DNA from: a virus
Strand: one strand, 5' to 3'
Virus record (IMG/VR): IMGVR_UViG_3300038441_000042
Coordinates: 1 to 21,491 of that record
DNA: 21,491 nucleotides
In this document: positions 11,201-15,837 of the stretch, one piece after another
Numbering within the stretch: the stretch's first letter is position 1
How the letters are laid out: each line of letters opens with the position of its first letter
The notes under the pieces: generated by a model
Told to the model about the DNA's origin: nothing
Database searches by the model: none
What the model saw: the letters and a program-made list of their open reading frames with translations, nothing else
Position numbers and translations under genes: made by a program

Positions 11201-11624
11201 GCGTCTTTACCTGGCCCTTGTGGATCACAATAGCTGTCTTGGCCTCACGGTTGAACTTGACCATTGCCTCTCTCAGTCCAGTGATGGACTTCAGGTAGTG
11301 GTTGTCAACAACGTTCGTGCCTTCACGCCAAGCGTTGACCAGCAGCCTGTTTCCGCTCACAAGCTGCTGTGCTGTCAATGCCTGCTGCTTGCCTGCACTG
11401 GCTGCCCTCTGCCCCGCAGAAGCAGCGTCCTTTGACGCCTTGGCTGCCTCTCTTGCCTGCTTTACAATAGCCTTCTGGCTATCAACGGCCTGCTTATTAG
11501 CAGCGGCAAAATCCTGCCCCATCTTCTTGCCTGCATTAGCAAGCTGCTCCAACTGCTTAGTGGCGCCTTGGAGTTTAGCATCGGCAAAGATTTGTACGAC
11601 TACTTGAATAGGGGTGTTTGACAT
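2268..11624 (-). CDS. Tape measure protein with M15 peptidase and lytic transglycosylase domains, 3118 aa
   Basis: The product sets tail length and is released during DNA entry. The ATG at 11624 has GAGG six bases upstream. Order along the chain: Ala/Lys-rich coiled coil (35-85); PhageMin_Tail-like region (about 195-410); hydrophobic stretch (about 577-605); very long charged coiled-coil region (about 640-1985); strongly hydrophobic segment VVAAAPIIAVVAVIAAAIAV (about 2059-2085); further hydrophobic helices (about 2139-2190); coiled coil (about 2375-2490); GG-V...GE-V type motifs near 2609, 2663 and 3020-3050. A peptidase M15 (VanY-like) domain shows SGFRTMAEQ, H2802-x6-D2809 and E2835-P-W-H2838. 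A lysozyme-like transglycosylase domain shows TLESGGNY with catalytic candidate E2914, then SGAYQY. The two hydrolases should cut peptide cross-links and glycan strands during wall penetration. The length is large even for this family; 3118 residues predicts a tail near 0.47 um. Confidence 0.97.
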   Translation of the reverse strand: MSNTPIQVVVQIFADAKLQGATKQLEQLANAGKKMGQDFAAANKQAVDSQKAIVKQAREAAKASKDAASAGQRAASAGKQQALTAQQLVSGNRLLVNAWREGTNVVDNHYLKSITGLREAMVKFNREAKTAIVIHKGQVKTLDDASLKMERFMMKANLATRTFANMANNLQNVGKNAQWTGRQMMVGITAPLVAIAALSFKSAMEIGKVELQLKKLVDQGQGVKQVAKDMEYLDKQSKALSGGGMFEGEMQKGFGKARSEIKEIQGIFAQIGFKNTDIAELTDATVKFAALGDIDTTKAAEVVRVLRQGGIVGNELTETLAKFNMIEDQTNLSMQDIAESFPKIYPLTKQLGASATETAALLSGITQAGFPASEAANALRASFTKLAPALALVNNDSSGNRLKALKDTFEEINKTTGLGLSFNDPKTGKMRDAVDMVSQLAQAYQVLNSEQGSLITGQEQAVTLIRNMFGGERSGQGVALLESLSKSMDQTTASGQDLAKAMGIARDESSAAMQNWKKQIGIVLNDPTVEFQSQVQDLINAGQDLGKKLIPVATKVLTKINEVVDKFEGMSEGTKKKILMLVAAIALVGPAVYVYGQSLVFLGTIAKGLMKPFGLIFGMRSRFIDTANGVNPLITKLNELTAAFDETGDKKLLPDIEKTLNDLANKRIHTTEAQTKATDANTAAQERLNAARAQGAAIDDSVDLGGGGKSGPTVPDDVVDTELSKRMDARRKQAARDIASASMSEDAGRVITKKKILNEKKADSLQKKIDKAQKQVDKFDADSIQALSVLEGEKGLGEADLSEVKAGRERVADIRSKILGFQETFGVPLPVRPDLGIEDVGDRLTEYEGRLNKFYESLDDSLARPDVNLDGILRDFRNGEPEQLHDVIKGALDASNGIVDDVGLEALNVTKSPKNGRKNNKPLSAVIEKLAELSSDGLPQLRTGRIYDELRDGLNEGVLKNVNDMDDARWRKEIEKAMAAARRGNDPVEWAKKNSPIAEEVERYVNSVKKNIYGKSMQDTEKEYDKVTKKIKELRKEKNPNGKLLSRLEKKREELASMAIALNNELNPGKSWKYAKRADGTARTPKLLDSKSWVRQHSDSDINYYMKKNFPESRGPALIDKSIKTAAPDILEEIGLDPSEVSRLEKIAAKKRYSPENAAKAEKALNQMKARTEATNVSIRRKNAERSKSFIENWIKSARASGNISAYADEFGMPEELKKTLASALFGDMYEGNPMSGKSRGGKQGFRGVFRDLVGKTGYEDDAMSIVNELAAEISQGLPGANPDDTATFRKQAKRNALRAQTVGKPKFEGEGASRLKKGTGQRAAMLDEAQASVRAAQDQINRDKARIADYRGKLKQLAADEQNLFDQIDSATEDRIEALETRHAKERTIRNKALENELKANPAVGKGSINARKAIKQKFADEELRDAQRLEENIAAERRKAEAKKTSLADNYRKKAYDDEIARAESRIKKSEANKRGASRAVNALTKDFVDGGDDMNVLEEALKPQRKRNGQFMSKLEGPDGRMFTPRQLDKLVGNLSPEMADSLHEFMANNEEKTVKNALKVVKQYHPEMGDDIAEAYAGKLVEVNDAIQRQFAEASIYTGQATNARAAAESAAAGRDGRVSTNDNRTRQKDLSLDDSVNEQARKKVNQKKVNGVESMVDDLTSGFAPVIDDDVKAAEKISRTASSVNEEKVKRAWKAVDAANDNISHAKAEMNKIKDEIAARILDGTFDNDTKSRLDAKLNAHRSNLESAEKSLDTNRKRIAVLTEQEVTDAIPEIEEVEKTKKRVAKAEDVLADLESEADRLDAQEAKAHRSWRSRRAAKIGAAKKKILAEAEEAQKELTAAQEAFESAHTKVYEVFDLDTKELVEYKSLAEYRAAKAAQAEKAASMLDMSDIEEAERAAILAELEESYRRNKETEALAEAAAARNAAAHADIYDDLDDIENAGMVGTEKSRFKWEGNKAALIDEADDAVLPVAGRGRIRRGIKKAGSAVKGDYTKKKGGLLNPVNLINMINPLKKASTGMAGLEGATAGVGAAAEGATGPVAGLISAFSGSIPQLVVAAAPIIAVVAVIAAAIAVLVINFNKWKNAAQDGIDAVKKAFKGLWDAVKEPIVGLWDAISGTQDNGANQTGSMWKNVGEIIGKVFQLIALIVRTITPVVSGVMQVITKIIFVFVQVFRVIMAVLSGDWSDAWEGMKKIFEIVVWGIKKLWTNMVMILVRVWAQGIKGVLNGLGKIAGFVGKVPGLDFMKGWEKSLKQWNTNTDNFVDGFAEKIDNWVGPDPLKSKKKGKKSKDDFNKGVEEGADTPNVPAPEVDPGEAEDKGKEAVQNFISAFQGQLQKIVDGWKEAALDAFDKYSEGLIEGVDKRIKAIDDEVDAERKRSEDLDYLARKDELRQQRKAALLKYHADYDAAIYEGRYDEAKQLTYDHQRDMNDLDKEEQEVDKDRQQQLTDRTRDEARKRLEIEKDNLQKILAVRKDQLQKQLDLMTEYIPKNVAAAQLMHQAIQNKMMEFTNGYGKIGADQAANWNKGWGDAFAATKKQVAEEAYWSGDAAMKFFAAALGIDIVASDKSSAGPNGGASASNNPGYWQAYPSTGGLPTTGTTGSTAHLHTGGHVGPKNSNAHDIPATLQSGEYVVKRSTVQKLGTGFLDRLNSGAGDEMPFFHTGGYVSPKATKGMKAAVGNATRSSFKKAADLWGKGKAKLKFGTRKYSVDDYKSALRAAAGSVMDTSMAGGAIAPGEFASGLLPEFVRRFQAWNKEMGGKFSIGSGFRTMAEQARLYARWLARVPGQAQAAPPGSSMHNFGLAIDLAPSSTTAAQRAAGAKYGLEWPMSYEPWHVQPVEAKAWRAAMRKGNPLANMGIGAGSTSPSGLVIRPGLVSGGSTGSMIPGLGNANTSTPAGPMARILKTIRTLESGGNYQARNKYSTASGAYQYVNGTWNNYGGYANAAMAPASVQDARAASDVRRFLASYNNDLRAVPGNWYNPAVFASGNWDKEMGYGNPLTMRKYIAKWMGVYDSIKEYHKGGLVLPAMDTGGYVVQDGVAQVHKGETVLTKKLTDALNAGSVGGDVEINLHFEGGFFGTDRELEKLQLKLEQDIVPKIQKARGVTKTSFKGVTK

Positions 11625-11680
11625 ATATTACCTCGGGTACAGGTGGAGCTTATTCAGTATAGCCTTAATACTGTTTAAAC

Positions 11681-12336
11681 TCACACCTTCTTGTACCCCA
11701 ACCCAGCAACTAGGTCCGGTGGTTTATCCGCAGCGGCTTTACGCTTACGGAACTCGGCCTCAAATGCCTTTATTTCTTCAGGAAGATCATCGTTTGACTG
11801 GTCATCTTCAAACGGATCAATCTCAATCCCTTGGAAAGAACCCATAATCCTGAAGTAGTTATGGTTCTTCTTCTTCAAGCTCTCATGGAGCAACAAGAGT
11901 TCGTCTAAGATGAGATGTTCTTCGATATCGTCAAAGCTCTTCCAGGCACCTATGCCCTCAACTAGAAGATCTGACTCCATCTCGGAGAAAGGGATATCTT
12001 CGAACGCTACCCCTTCCCCCGACTCTACTCGTTTGGGGCCGAGTTACCCATAGCTACGTTCATCATTTTATTGAACGAAACCAAATCAACAGCATCTTCT
12101 AATGCCTCACGGTCGGCAGCCAGCTTAGGATCTACCTTGGCTAGAATAATCTCCGCTGCATCTACCATTGTATCGATATCTTCATCAGACATGGTTGTAG
12201 CGTCCTCAGTGGAACCAAGCTTCTCAATCACCTTGACGAACTTACGAAGCTGCTTGAGTGTCAGAGGCCTGACTGTTCTTGTAATGTCATCCCCAAACTC
12301 AATAGCTTCTCCCTGTCTCACATCATTCTTGTTCAT
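11681..12336 (-). CDS. Tail assembly chaperone, -1 frameshift fusion product (G-T type)
   Basis: A second frame, ending with TGA at 11681, has no ribosome binding site before its first ATG (11980). Traced upstream, it stays open back to a TAA inside the end of the preceding gene. The overlap holds the slippery heptamer C CCA AAC (12031-12037), with CCA and AAC in the zero frame. A -1 slip after AAC joins residue 102 of the first protein to RVESGEGVAFEDIPFSEM and on to the second frame, giving a 218-residue fusion. This is the lambda gpG/gpGT arrangement: the short form coats the tape measure and the long form recruits tube protein. The slot between major tail protein and tape measure is the canonical one. 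The extension is acidic in the middle and ends in a basic patch (EFRKRKAAADK). Frameshifting is inferred from sequence and synteny. Confidence 0.85.
12025..12336 (-). CDS. Tail assembly chaperone, short (G-type) form, 103 aa
   Basis: This 103-residue acidic, helical protein starts at the ATG at 12336 behind an AGGAG about 10 bases upstream. It contains TRTVRPLTLKQLRKFVKVIEKL, shown here only as the motif RPLTLKQLRKFVK, then ATTMSDEDIDTMVDAAEIIL and a tail ending in NSAPNE. That pattern matches the small tail assembly chaperones encoded between tube protein and tape measure in long-tailed phages. It should bind the tape measure and keep it soluble while the tube polymerises, without being part of the virion. 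A strong terminator separates it from the major tail protein gene. Its last codons carry the -1 slippery site, so a minority of ribosomes should make the longer fusion. Confidence 0.85.
   Translation of the reverse strand: MNKNDVRQGEAIEFGDDITRTVRPLTLKQLRKFVKVIEKLGSTEDATTMSDEDIDTMVDAAEIILAKVDPKLAADREALEDAVDLVSFNKMMNVAMGNSAPNE
12031..12037 (-). promoter_or_regulatory. Programmed -1 ribosomal frameshift site CCCAAAC
   Basis: On the minus strand the last codons of the short chaperone read TCG GCC CCA AAC GAG TAG. C CCA AAC is an exact X XXY YYZ heptamer in the zero frame. Slipping one base back gives CCC AAA, then CGA GTA GAG, which is the frame of the second chaperone ORF. The stop TAG lies only three bases past the heptamer. 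Downstream sequence is G-rich (GGGGGAAGGGG), but I did not identify a definite stimulatory hairpin or pseudoknot. Confidence 0.85.
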
Positions 12337-12350
12337 TTCATCACTCTCCT

Positions 12351-12390
12351 ATTAAAAAAGAATAGCGCAGAGGCCGAAACCTCTGCGCTA
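12351..12390 (-). terminator. Strong rho-independent terminator after major tail protein
   Basis: A perfect 11-bp stem (12363-12373 with 12380-12390; TAGCGCAGAGG paired with CCTCTGCGCTA) with a 6-base loop is followed on the minus strand by TTCTTTTTTAA. It lies in the 112-base gap between the major tail protein stop and the tail chaperone start. It should lower read-through into the chaperone and tape measure genes, matching the large excess of tube protein needed per tail. Confidence 0.9.
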
Positions 12391-12437
12391 GACTCAAATT
12401 TTTAGTTAACTGCTGAAGTAGTTCTTCAATTAGGCTA

Positions 12438-12451
12438 TGAGCTTAAGCTCA
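12438..12451. repeat. 14-bp perfect palindrome over the major tail protein stop codon
   Basis: TGAGCTTAAGCTCA is identical on both strands. On the minus strand its first TGA is the stop codon of the major tail protein gene. It could be a protein-binding site or a small mRNA hairpin, or it may be chance. No other copy was noticed in the window. Confidence 0.5.
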
Positions 12452-12994
12452 CGATTCCTTATCTTCAACAATACCGTACTCAGCGCCGCTAGCAGCACCG
12501 TCAGGTAGAATACGGAACTCCACCGGGAATACGGTTGCCTCTCCACGCTTGTACGAATGTCCTGAAGCCGAAGCCGACACAGCACGGTTGCATGTGTAGA
12601 CACGATCGAATCCCTCAGGTGACTTACCTGTGAAACGAAGCTGACGCTCCGTAGGACGACCAGTCGGGTTAACTCCTAGCTCAAGTACGCCTCCGTTAAC
12701 GCCTGCGGTGTAAGCAGCGTCAGGACGGCCCCAAGCAATAGCCAGGTTGGAAAGCGTACCCTCAGCGAGAGTGGTCTTAACCATGACCTTAATTGACTGC
12801 TCAATCAAACGAGCAGCGTCACCGAACTGGTCAACGATAATGTCGACAATATCCGGCTCAAGTGTGATCTCCACACCATCAATGGTGAAGCCCATATCGG
12901 CTAGCGGGGTAGCAGGGACACCATCAGGGTCTAGCTCTCCAGAAAGCTCAATTGTTCCAACACCAACAAGAATGTTCTTTACTTCTCTTGCCAT
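12449..12994 (-). CDS. Major tail protein (tail tube subunit), 181 aa
   Basis: The product is the likely tube subunit that stacks in hexameric rings. It has the features seen in tail tube proteins of long-tailed phages: a short N-terminus followed by GVGTIELSGELDPDGVPA, then the insert-like segment MGFTIDGVEITLEPDIVDI and VDQFGDAARLIEQSIKVMVK, and C-terminal beta-rich sequence with EATVFPVEFRILPDG. The 'dG..i...pdi.di.vDqfgd' pattern is typical of this family. The ATG at 12994 has a perfect AGGAGG eight bases upstream, fitting a highly expressed protein, and a strong terminator follows. Context between a neck-protein candidate and the tail chaperones supports the call. No Ig-like C-terminal domain is present. 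Confidence 0.9.
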   Translation of the reverse strand: MAREVKNILVGVGTIELSGELDPDGVPATPLADMGFTIDGVEITLEPDIVDIIVDQFGDAARLIEQSIKVMVKTTLAEGTLSNLAIAWGRPDAAYTAGVNGGVLELGVNPTGRPTERQLRFTGKSPEGFDRVYTCNRAVSASASGHSYKRGEATVFPVEFRILPDGAASGAEYGIVEDKES

Positions 12995-13002
12995 TTCAAA
13001 TT

Positions 13003-13008
13003 CCTCCT
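13003..13008 (-). promoter_or_regulatory. Consensus ribosome binding site of major tail protein
   Basis: AGGAGG on the minus strand, eight bases before the ATG at 12994. It is a full match to the anti-Shine-Dalgarno core and among the best in the window. It sits in a 101-base gap that otherwise shows no clear structure. Confidence 0.85.
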
Positions 13009-13095
13009 AAGAATGATGAACGAGGCGGTCATATGCGTTCCTTCTGCCTCTACGTTCTATAATCGAAGGTATCTGGATTCTGCTTCTATTGCAAA

Positions 13096-13878
13096 CTATC
13101 TACGGATAGTAGTCGGGATGCCGAACTCCTTAGCTCCCTTGAACCTAATTGAGCCGTTCGATGATCTTCCCATGAGAAGAATCTGCCCCTTAGGTGTCAC
13201 CCTTACATTCTCAACTCCCATAGTTGCAAGGAGAGCTTTGCTCACACCCGCTCTTTTCAGAGCGACCTTGGCACTTTTGTCGATAGACACCTTGCCTTTT
13301 GTTGCCGACTCAACCACCTCTGCTGCTGCCGTATTGGCTGTGATGGCAGCTAGGACGGTTGCAGATGATTCAATCTGTGATCTCAAGGACTGAATGAGCT
13401 TGTTCACGCTCCCCGTCCTGTTTGTAATCTGTCCTCCAGACCTGCTTTTTGTGAAGACCAACTGGCCTCCATCATCTTTTGAGAACACCATGAGCTTGCC
13501 CTCTGTAGGGTCGTATGTTGCACCGAACTCATGCCGTGCCCACAGGTTTGTAGAGGGGTTCACCACTCCACCACCTGAGCGAGTCTCTTCTGCATCAGGT
13601 GTCTCGCCTTCTGTAAGGCCGTTAACTGCAACCACAACAGTCCCATTAGACCAAGATACGTTGATCGCTGTTCGTGCCGCCATGAACGCCCAGAAATTCC
13701 TGTCGCTCTTGCTCCCCGTTCTACTGCGCTCCAGCATTTCGCCAATCACCATACGGGATACGACCTCACCCACAGCAGGGGCAGCATCTTCTACAATGCT
13801 CTCCATCTTGGTTCCAGATAGGCTCAACTGCCTGGTGAATTCCTCTAGGTCTTTTTGATTGACTGTGACTTTCAGCAA
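13096..13878 (-). CDS. Putative neck / tail-completion protein (HK97 gp10-like candidate), 260 aa
   Basis: The frame opens at a TTG directly after the TAA of the preceding gene (TAATTG). No ATG lies nearby, and the sequence MLKVTVNQKDLEEFTRQLSL reads like a natural N-terminus, so TTG is preferred; translation is probably coupled. The segment PSTNLWARHEFGATYDPTEGK resembles the ARxxEFG motif of HK97 gp10-like neck/tail-completion proteins, which join the head to the tail. Their usual length is about 110-150 residues, so residues about 160-260 are an extension of unknown role, basic and with an Ala-rich helix. Position just upstream of the tail tube gene fits. Moderately sure of a head-tail joining role, unsure of the family. 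Confidence 0.65.
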   Translation of the reverse strand: MLKVTVNQKDLEEFTRQLSLSGTKMESIVEDAAPAVGEVVSRMVIGEMLERSRTGSKSDRNFWAFMAARTAINVSWSNGTVVVAVNGLTEGETPDAEETRSGGGVVNPSTNLWARHEFGATYDPTEGKLMVFSKDDGGQLVFTKSRSGGQITNRTGSVNKLIQSLRSQIESSATVLAAITANTAAAEVVESATKGKVSIDKSAKVALKRAGVSKALLATMGVENVRVTPKGQILLMGRSSNGSIRFKGAKEFGIPTTIRR

Positions 13879-14148
13879 TTAATAGTCGTAGTAGTCTTCA
13901 GCATCTTCAACTGAGGCCCGCACGAAAAACACATATCCGTCTTCGGGAAGCGACAGTAGATGCACTGACTCATCCTCTCCCACCCATTGAAACGGATGTT
14001 GCTTAAAAAAGCGAGTACCAGAAGTAGTTGTATAGGTTAACGGGCCTTTCTTCATCTTAAGAAGCACTTTGCCACGGCTCTTGCGCTTGTCGAACAGATC
14101 CTTGTAATCGAAGAGAACTCTATTGTTCTCCCTGTAACGTCTTTCCAT
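13879..14148 (-). CDS. Small unknown head-tail region protein, 89 aa
   Basis: The frame can be extended to an ATG at 14202, but that start would lie upstream of the HNH-gene terminator, with the hairpin itself inside the coding region. The ATG at 14148 is a better start: GGTGAT precedes it and a TATACT box ends six bases upstream. The 89-residue product begins MERRYRENNRVLFDYKDLF, is basic in its first half, and ends in acidic DAEDYYDY. No motif is recognised. Being between capsid and neck candidate, it could be a head-closure or adaptor protein, but this is by position only. Its stop abuts the TTG start of the next gene. Confidence 0.65.
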   Translation of the reverse strand: MERRYRENNRVLFDYKDLFDKRKSRGKVLLKMKKGPLTYTTTSGTRFFKQHPFQWVGEDESVHLLSLPEDGYVFFVRASVEDAEDYYDY

Positions 14149-14154
14149 ATCACC

Positions 14155-14160
14155 AGTATA
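14155..14160 (-). promoter_or_regulatory. Putative -10 box, leaderless-type, for the 89-aa gene
   Basis: TATACT on the minus strand is followed by GGTGAT and then the ATG at 14148. With the usual 6-base gap the transcript would start on the A of the ATG, giving a leaderless mRNA. It directly follows the U-tract of the HNH-gene terminator. No convincing -35 was found, so this rests on the box and spacing. GGTGAT could alternatively act as a weak ribosome binding site on a read-through message. Confidence 0.5.
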
Positions 14161-14189
14161 AAAGAAAATGCCACCCCGAAGGGTGGCAT
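14158..14189 (-). terminator. Rho-independent terminator after the HNH endonuclease gene
   Basis: A perfect 9-bp stem (14168-14176 with 14181-14189; ATGCCACCC paired with GGGTGGCAT) closes on a C(UUCG)G tetraloop on the minus strand, an extra-stable loop. It is followed by TTTTCTTTTAT. It lies about 25 bases past the HNH stop codon. Confidence 0.9.
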
Positions 14190-14213
14190 GTTCAAAAATC
14201 AATTATCTAAGGA

Positions 14214-14774
14214 CTAGATATCTTGAACCTTACGAAGATAGGCGGCTGCGGCTTCAAGCCATTCAGGATCATCTTGAAATTTACCAAGCGATGTATTGCA
14301 ATGCCAGCACAGCAGTCCCCGAACTACCTGAGTTTTGTGACAGTGGTCAATCGCCAGCCGTTCGTCTCTTCCACATATTGCACACTTAGCTTCTTGAAGT
14401 TCAAGTAGTTCATAGTATTCCTCAGTAGAGATATTTAATTTCTGCCCTCGCCTCTCTGCTACCCGTTTTTTATCACAGAGCTTGCAATATGTAGCTAGGC
14501 CATTTGGCTGACGCTTATTTTTGTAAAACTCAGTAATAGGTAAATCGGTATCGCACCGTCTACACAACCGTGTACCTCCTACAGCGTAAGGATCACGATT
14601 TTCGTTAACTTCGATATAGCCTTGGACTCGTCTCTTATTTTCTTCAGAAAGTCGCTGACGATCTTCGTCTGTTTTAACACGTCTAGCATCATTGAAACAC
14701 TCAATACACTTGCGACTACGACCGTGAAACGAGTCTTGAGGTTTACATTGTAGACATATTGAACACTGCTTCAT
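14214..14774 (-). CDS. Endonuclease VII-type HNH endonuclease with zinc ribbons, 186 aa
   Basis: The C-terminal third is a clear recombination endonuclease VII (His-Me finger) domain: zinc pairs C131/C134 and C156/C159, the catalytic cluster D143-H144-C145-H146, and N160 in RGLLCWHCNTSLG, as in T4 endonuclease VII. Two further Cys4 ribbons precede it: C4/C7 with C23/C26, and C71/C74 with C97/C100 (CRRC..., YCKLC). Such N-terminal zinc modules are often DNA-binding. The gene sits alone between capsid and head-tail genes, is framed by two terminators, and has no ribosome binding site. A TATACT box lies just before its ATG. This looks like a free-standing homing-type endonuclease inserted in a structural operon, though a role in resolving branched DNA at packaging is possible. 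The enzyme family is secure; the biological role is inferred. Confidence 0.9.
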   Translation of the reverse strand: MKQCSICLQCKPQDSFHGRSRKCIECFNDARRVKTDEDRQRLSEENKRRVQGYIEVNENRDPYAVGGTRLCRRCDTDLPITEFYKNKRQPNGLATYCKLCDKKRVAERRGQKLNISTEEYYELLELQEAKCAICGRDERLAIDHCHKTQVVRGLLCWHCNTSLGKFQDDPEWLEAAAAYLRKVQDI

Positions 14775-14781
14775 CAGGTAC

Positions 14782-14790
14782 AGTATAACA
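14782..14790 (-). promoter_or_regulatory. Putative extended -10 promoter, leaderless-type, for the HNH gene
   Basis: TGTTATACT on the minus strand (extended -10, hexamer 14782-14787) lies seven bases before the ATG at 14774, so transcription should begin at or one base before the start codon. The gene has no Shine-Dalgarno sequence, which agrees with a leaderless message. No -35 is evident, as is common for extended -10 promoters. It directly follows the capsid terminator. Confidence 0.55.
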
Positions 14791-14812
14791 CAAAAAGGAG
14801 CCTTTCGGCTCC
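14791..14812 (-). terminator. Rho-independent terminator after major capsid gene
   Basis: A 6-bp GC-rich stem (14797-14802 with 14807-14812; GGAGCC paired with GGCTCC) with a GAAA tetraloop on the minus strand is followed by TTTTTGTGTT. It lies 28 bases past the capsid stop and just upstream of the HNH gene. Confidence 0.88.
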
Positions 14813-14821
14813 CTCTTGCTC

Positions 14822-14839
14822 ACTAACTATTTAGTTAGT
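14822..14839. repeat. AT-rich inverted repeat after the capsid stop
   Basis: ACTAACTA-TT-TAGTTAGT forms an 8-bp inverted repeat immediately after the capsid stop codon. On the minus strand it also places a second in-frame stop (TGA AAC TAA) and stops in other frames. It could stabilise the capsid mRNA 3' end ahead of the terminator hairpin, or serve as a back-up stop. Confidence 0.5.
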
Positions 14840-14840
14840 T

Positions 14841-15833
14841 TCAAATTTCGGCTACCTTGATATCGGTCACTGTCACAGCAGCGTCGAGGTTCTCAATCTG
14901 GTTCGCAACTCTTGTGTACACAGTGTACTCAATTGCGTCCTTCTTCGGAATGTACTCACGGTAGACCTTGATCTCACGCTGAACACCGATGATCATGTTC
15001 TTCGGGAAGGTCCACACGCCGTAGCCGTGATCGCCATCTGCTCCCGAGTAACTTCCCTCAGCATCCTCAGGGAAGAGAGGAATCTCTACGCTGGTCACAC
15101 CGAAAGGCTTGAACCATACGCTTCCTCCACCCTGGCCGCTGACAGCCTCAGTAGTAACAGCACGCTCCTGAATGTTCAGGAATGCTCCACCTGATGCGTC
15201 AGATGCGTTGTTGATGAAGTCCTGTAGGAGTCCCGGTGAGGTGAAGAAGCGAAGATCGCCTCTACGGCTCAGGTACTTACGAGGAAGAGTCTTCACAACT
15301 GAGTTGAAAACACCCTTATCAAGTACTGATCCACCTGCTGAAATCACATGTGCGCCAGCAAGGAATCTCTTTAGGAATCCATCAAGCGACTTAAGCAAGT
15401 CGTCAGAATCGCCGGTATCACCGTTGATATACAGATCTTCCAAATCGTTTCCAAGCTGAGTTGCCATCAGTCGAGCAACATGATCCTCTAGGGAATCTCC
15501 CTCAAGGTTATCCTCCAAAGACTCTGTAGTCAGCTCCCAGTCCAGACGAATCTTCACAGTCGTCATTGAGATCTTGGAGAATGTGGGATCAACGTTGACA
15601 CCAGTGTCAACGCCCTCAGTGGCCTTCTTAGCAAGACGACGGCCGACCGCAATCTTGTCAAGTTCCTCTGTAGGGTTGTTCATCTTCTTACGGCGAACCA
15701 AGCCCGTTAGAGCCGCCTCGTCCCACATGTAGTCGATGAACTTGTCCGCCTGAGCGGGCTTAAGAATACCTCCACCAGCAGCACCTACGGCTGTAGTGTT
15801 CAGTACCTTCTCTAGTAGTTCTTCTGCACTCAT
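14841..15833 (-). CDS. Major capsid protein (HK97 fold), 330 aa
   Basis: The product forms the icosahedral shell. It begins MSAEELLEKVLNTTAVG and carries GGGILKPAQADKFIDYMWDE, the N-arm-like region, then KISMTTVKIRLDWELTTESLEDN, ATQLGNDLEDLYINGD, and LPRKYLSRRGDLRFFTSPG. This order is typical of HK97-fold capsid proteins of actinophages and related siphophages. At 330 residues it lacks the long N-terminal delta domain found in HK97 gp5, which agrees with a separate scaffold encoded by the upstream gene. It starts four bases after that gene's stop, with a GGAAGG-like site upstream. A terminator follows it. Confidence is high from sequence style and from the portal-protease-capsid order. Confidence 0.93.
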   Translation of the reverse strand: MSAEELLEKVLNTTAVGAAGGGILKPAQADKFIDYMWDEAALTGLVRRKKMNNPTEELDKIAVGRRLAKKATEGVDTGVNVDPTFSKISMTTVKIRLDWELTTESLEDNLEGDSLEDHVARLMATQLGNDLEDLYINGDTGDSDDLLKSLDGFLKRFLAGAHVISAGGSVLDKGVFNSVVKTLPRKYLSRRGDLRFFTSPGLLQDFINNASDASGGAFLNIQERAVTTEAVSGQGGGSVWFKPFGVTSVEIPLFPEDAEGSYSGADGDHGYGVWTFPKNMIIGVQREIKVYREYIPKKDAIEYTVYTRVANQIENLDAAVTVTDIKVAEI

Positions 15834-15837
15834 TTAA

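Noticed and set aside
11641-11670. CAGTAT/ATACTG inverted repeat before the tape measure gene as a terminator
   Set aside because: Only a 6-bp AT-rich stem with no U-tract; too weak to call.
11681-11980. Independent 99-residue gene starting at ATG 11980
   Set aside because: No ribosome binding site precedes this ATG, the frame is open further upstream to the slippery heptamer, and synteny predicts a frameshifted tail chaperone.
13053-13094. Possible promoter upstream of the major tail protein (TATAGA at 13056-13061, TTGCAA at 13089-13094)
   Set aside because: The spacing between the two elements is 27 bases and the -10 lacks the final T, so it is not a credible sigma-70-type promoter.
13394-13858. 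154-codon plus-strand ORF antisense to the neck-protein candidate
   Set aside because: Shadow frame; the minus-strand gene fits the operon with abutting stop and start codons and a plausible protein.
14149-14202. Longer N-terminus for the 89-residue gene (start at 14202)
   Set aside because: It would translate through the UUCG terminator hairpin of the HNH gene; the ATG at 14148 has the better upstream signals.
14150-14840. Group I intron or intein hosting the HNH gene
   Set aside because: The flanking capsid and 89-residue genes have their own complete start and stop codons, and no split gene halves or splice motifs are visible.
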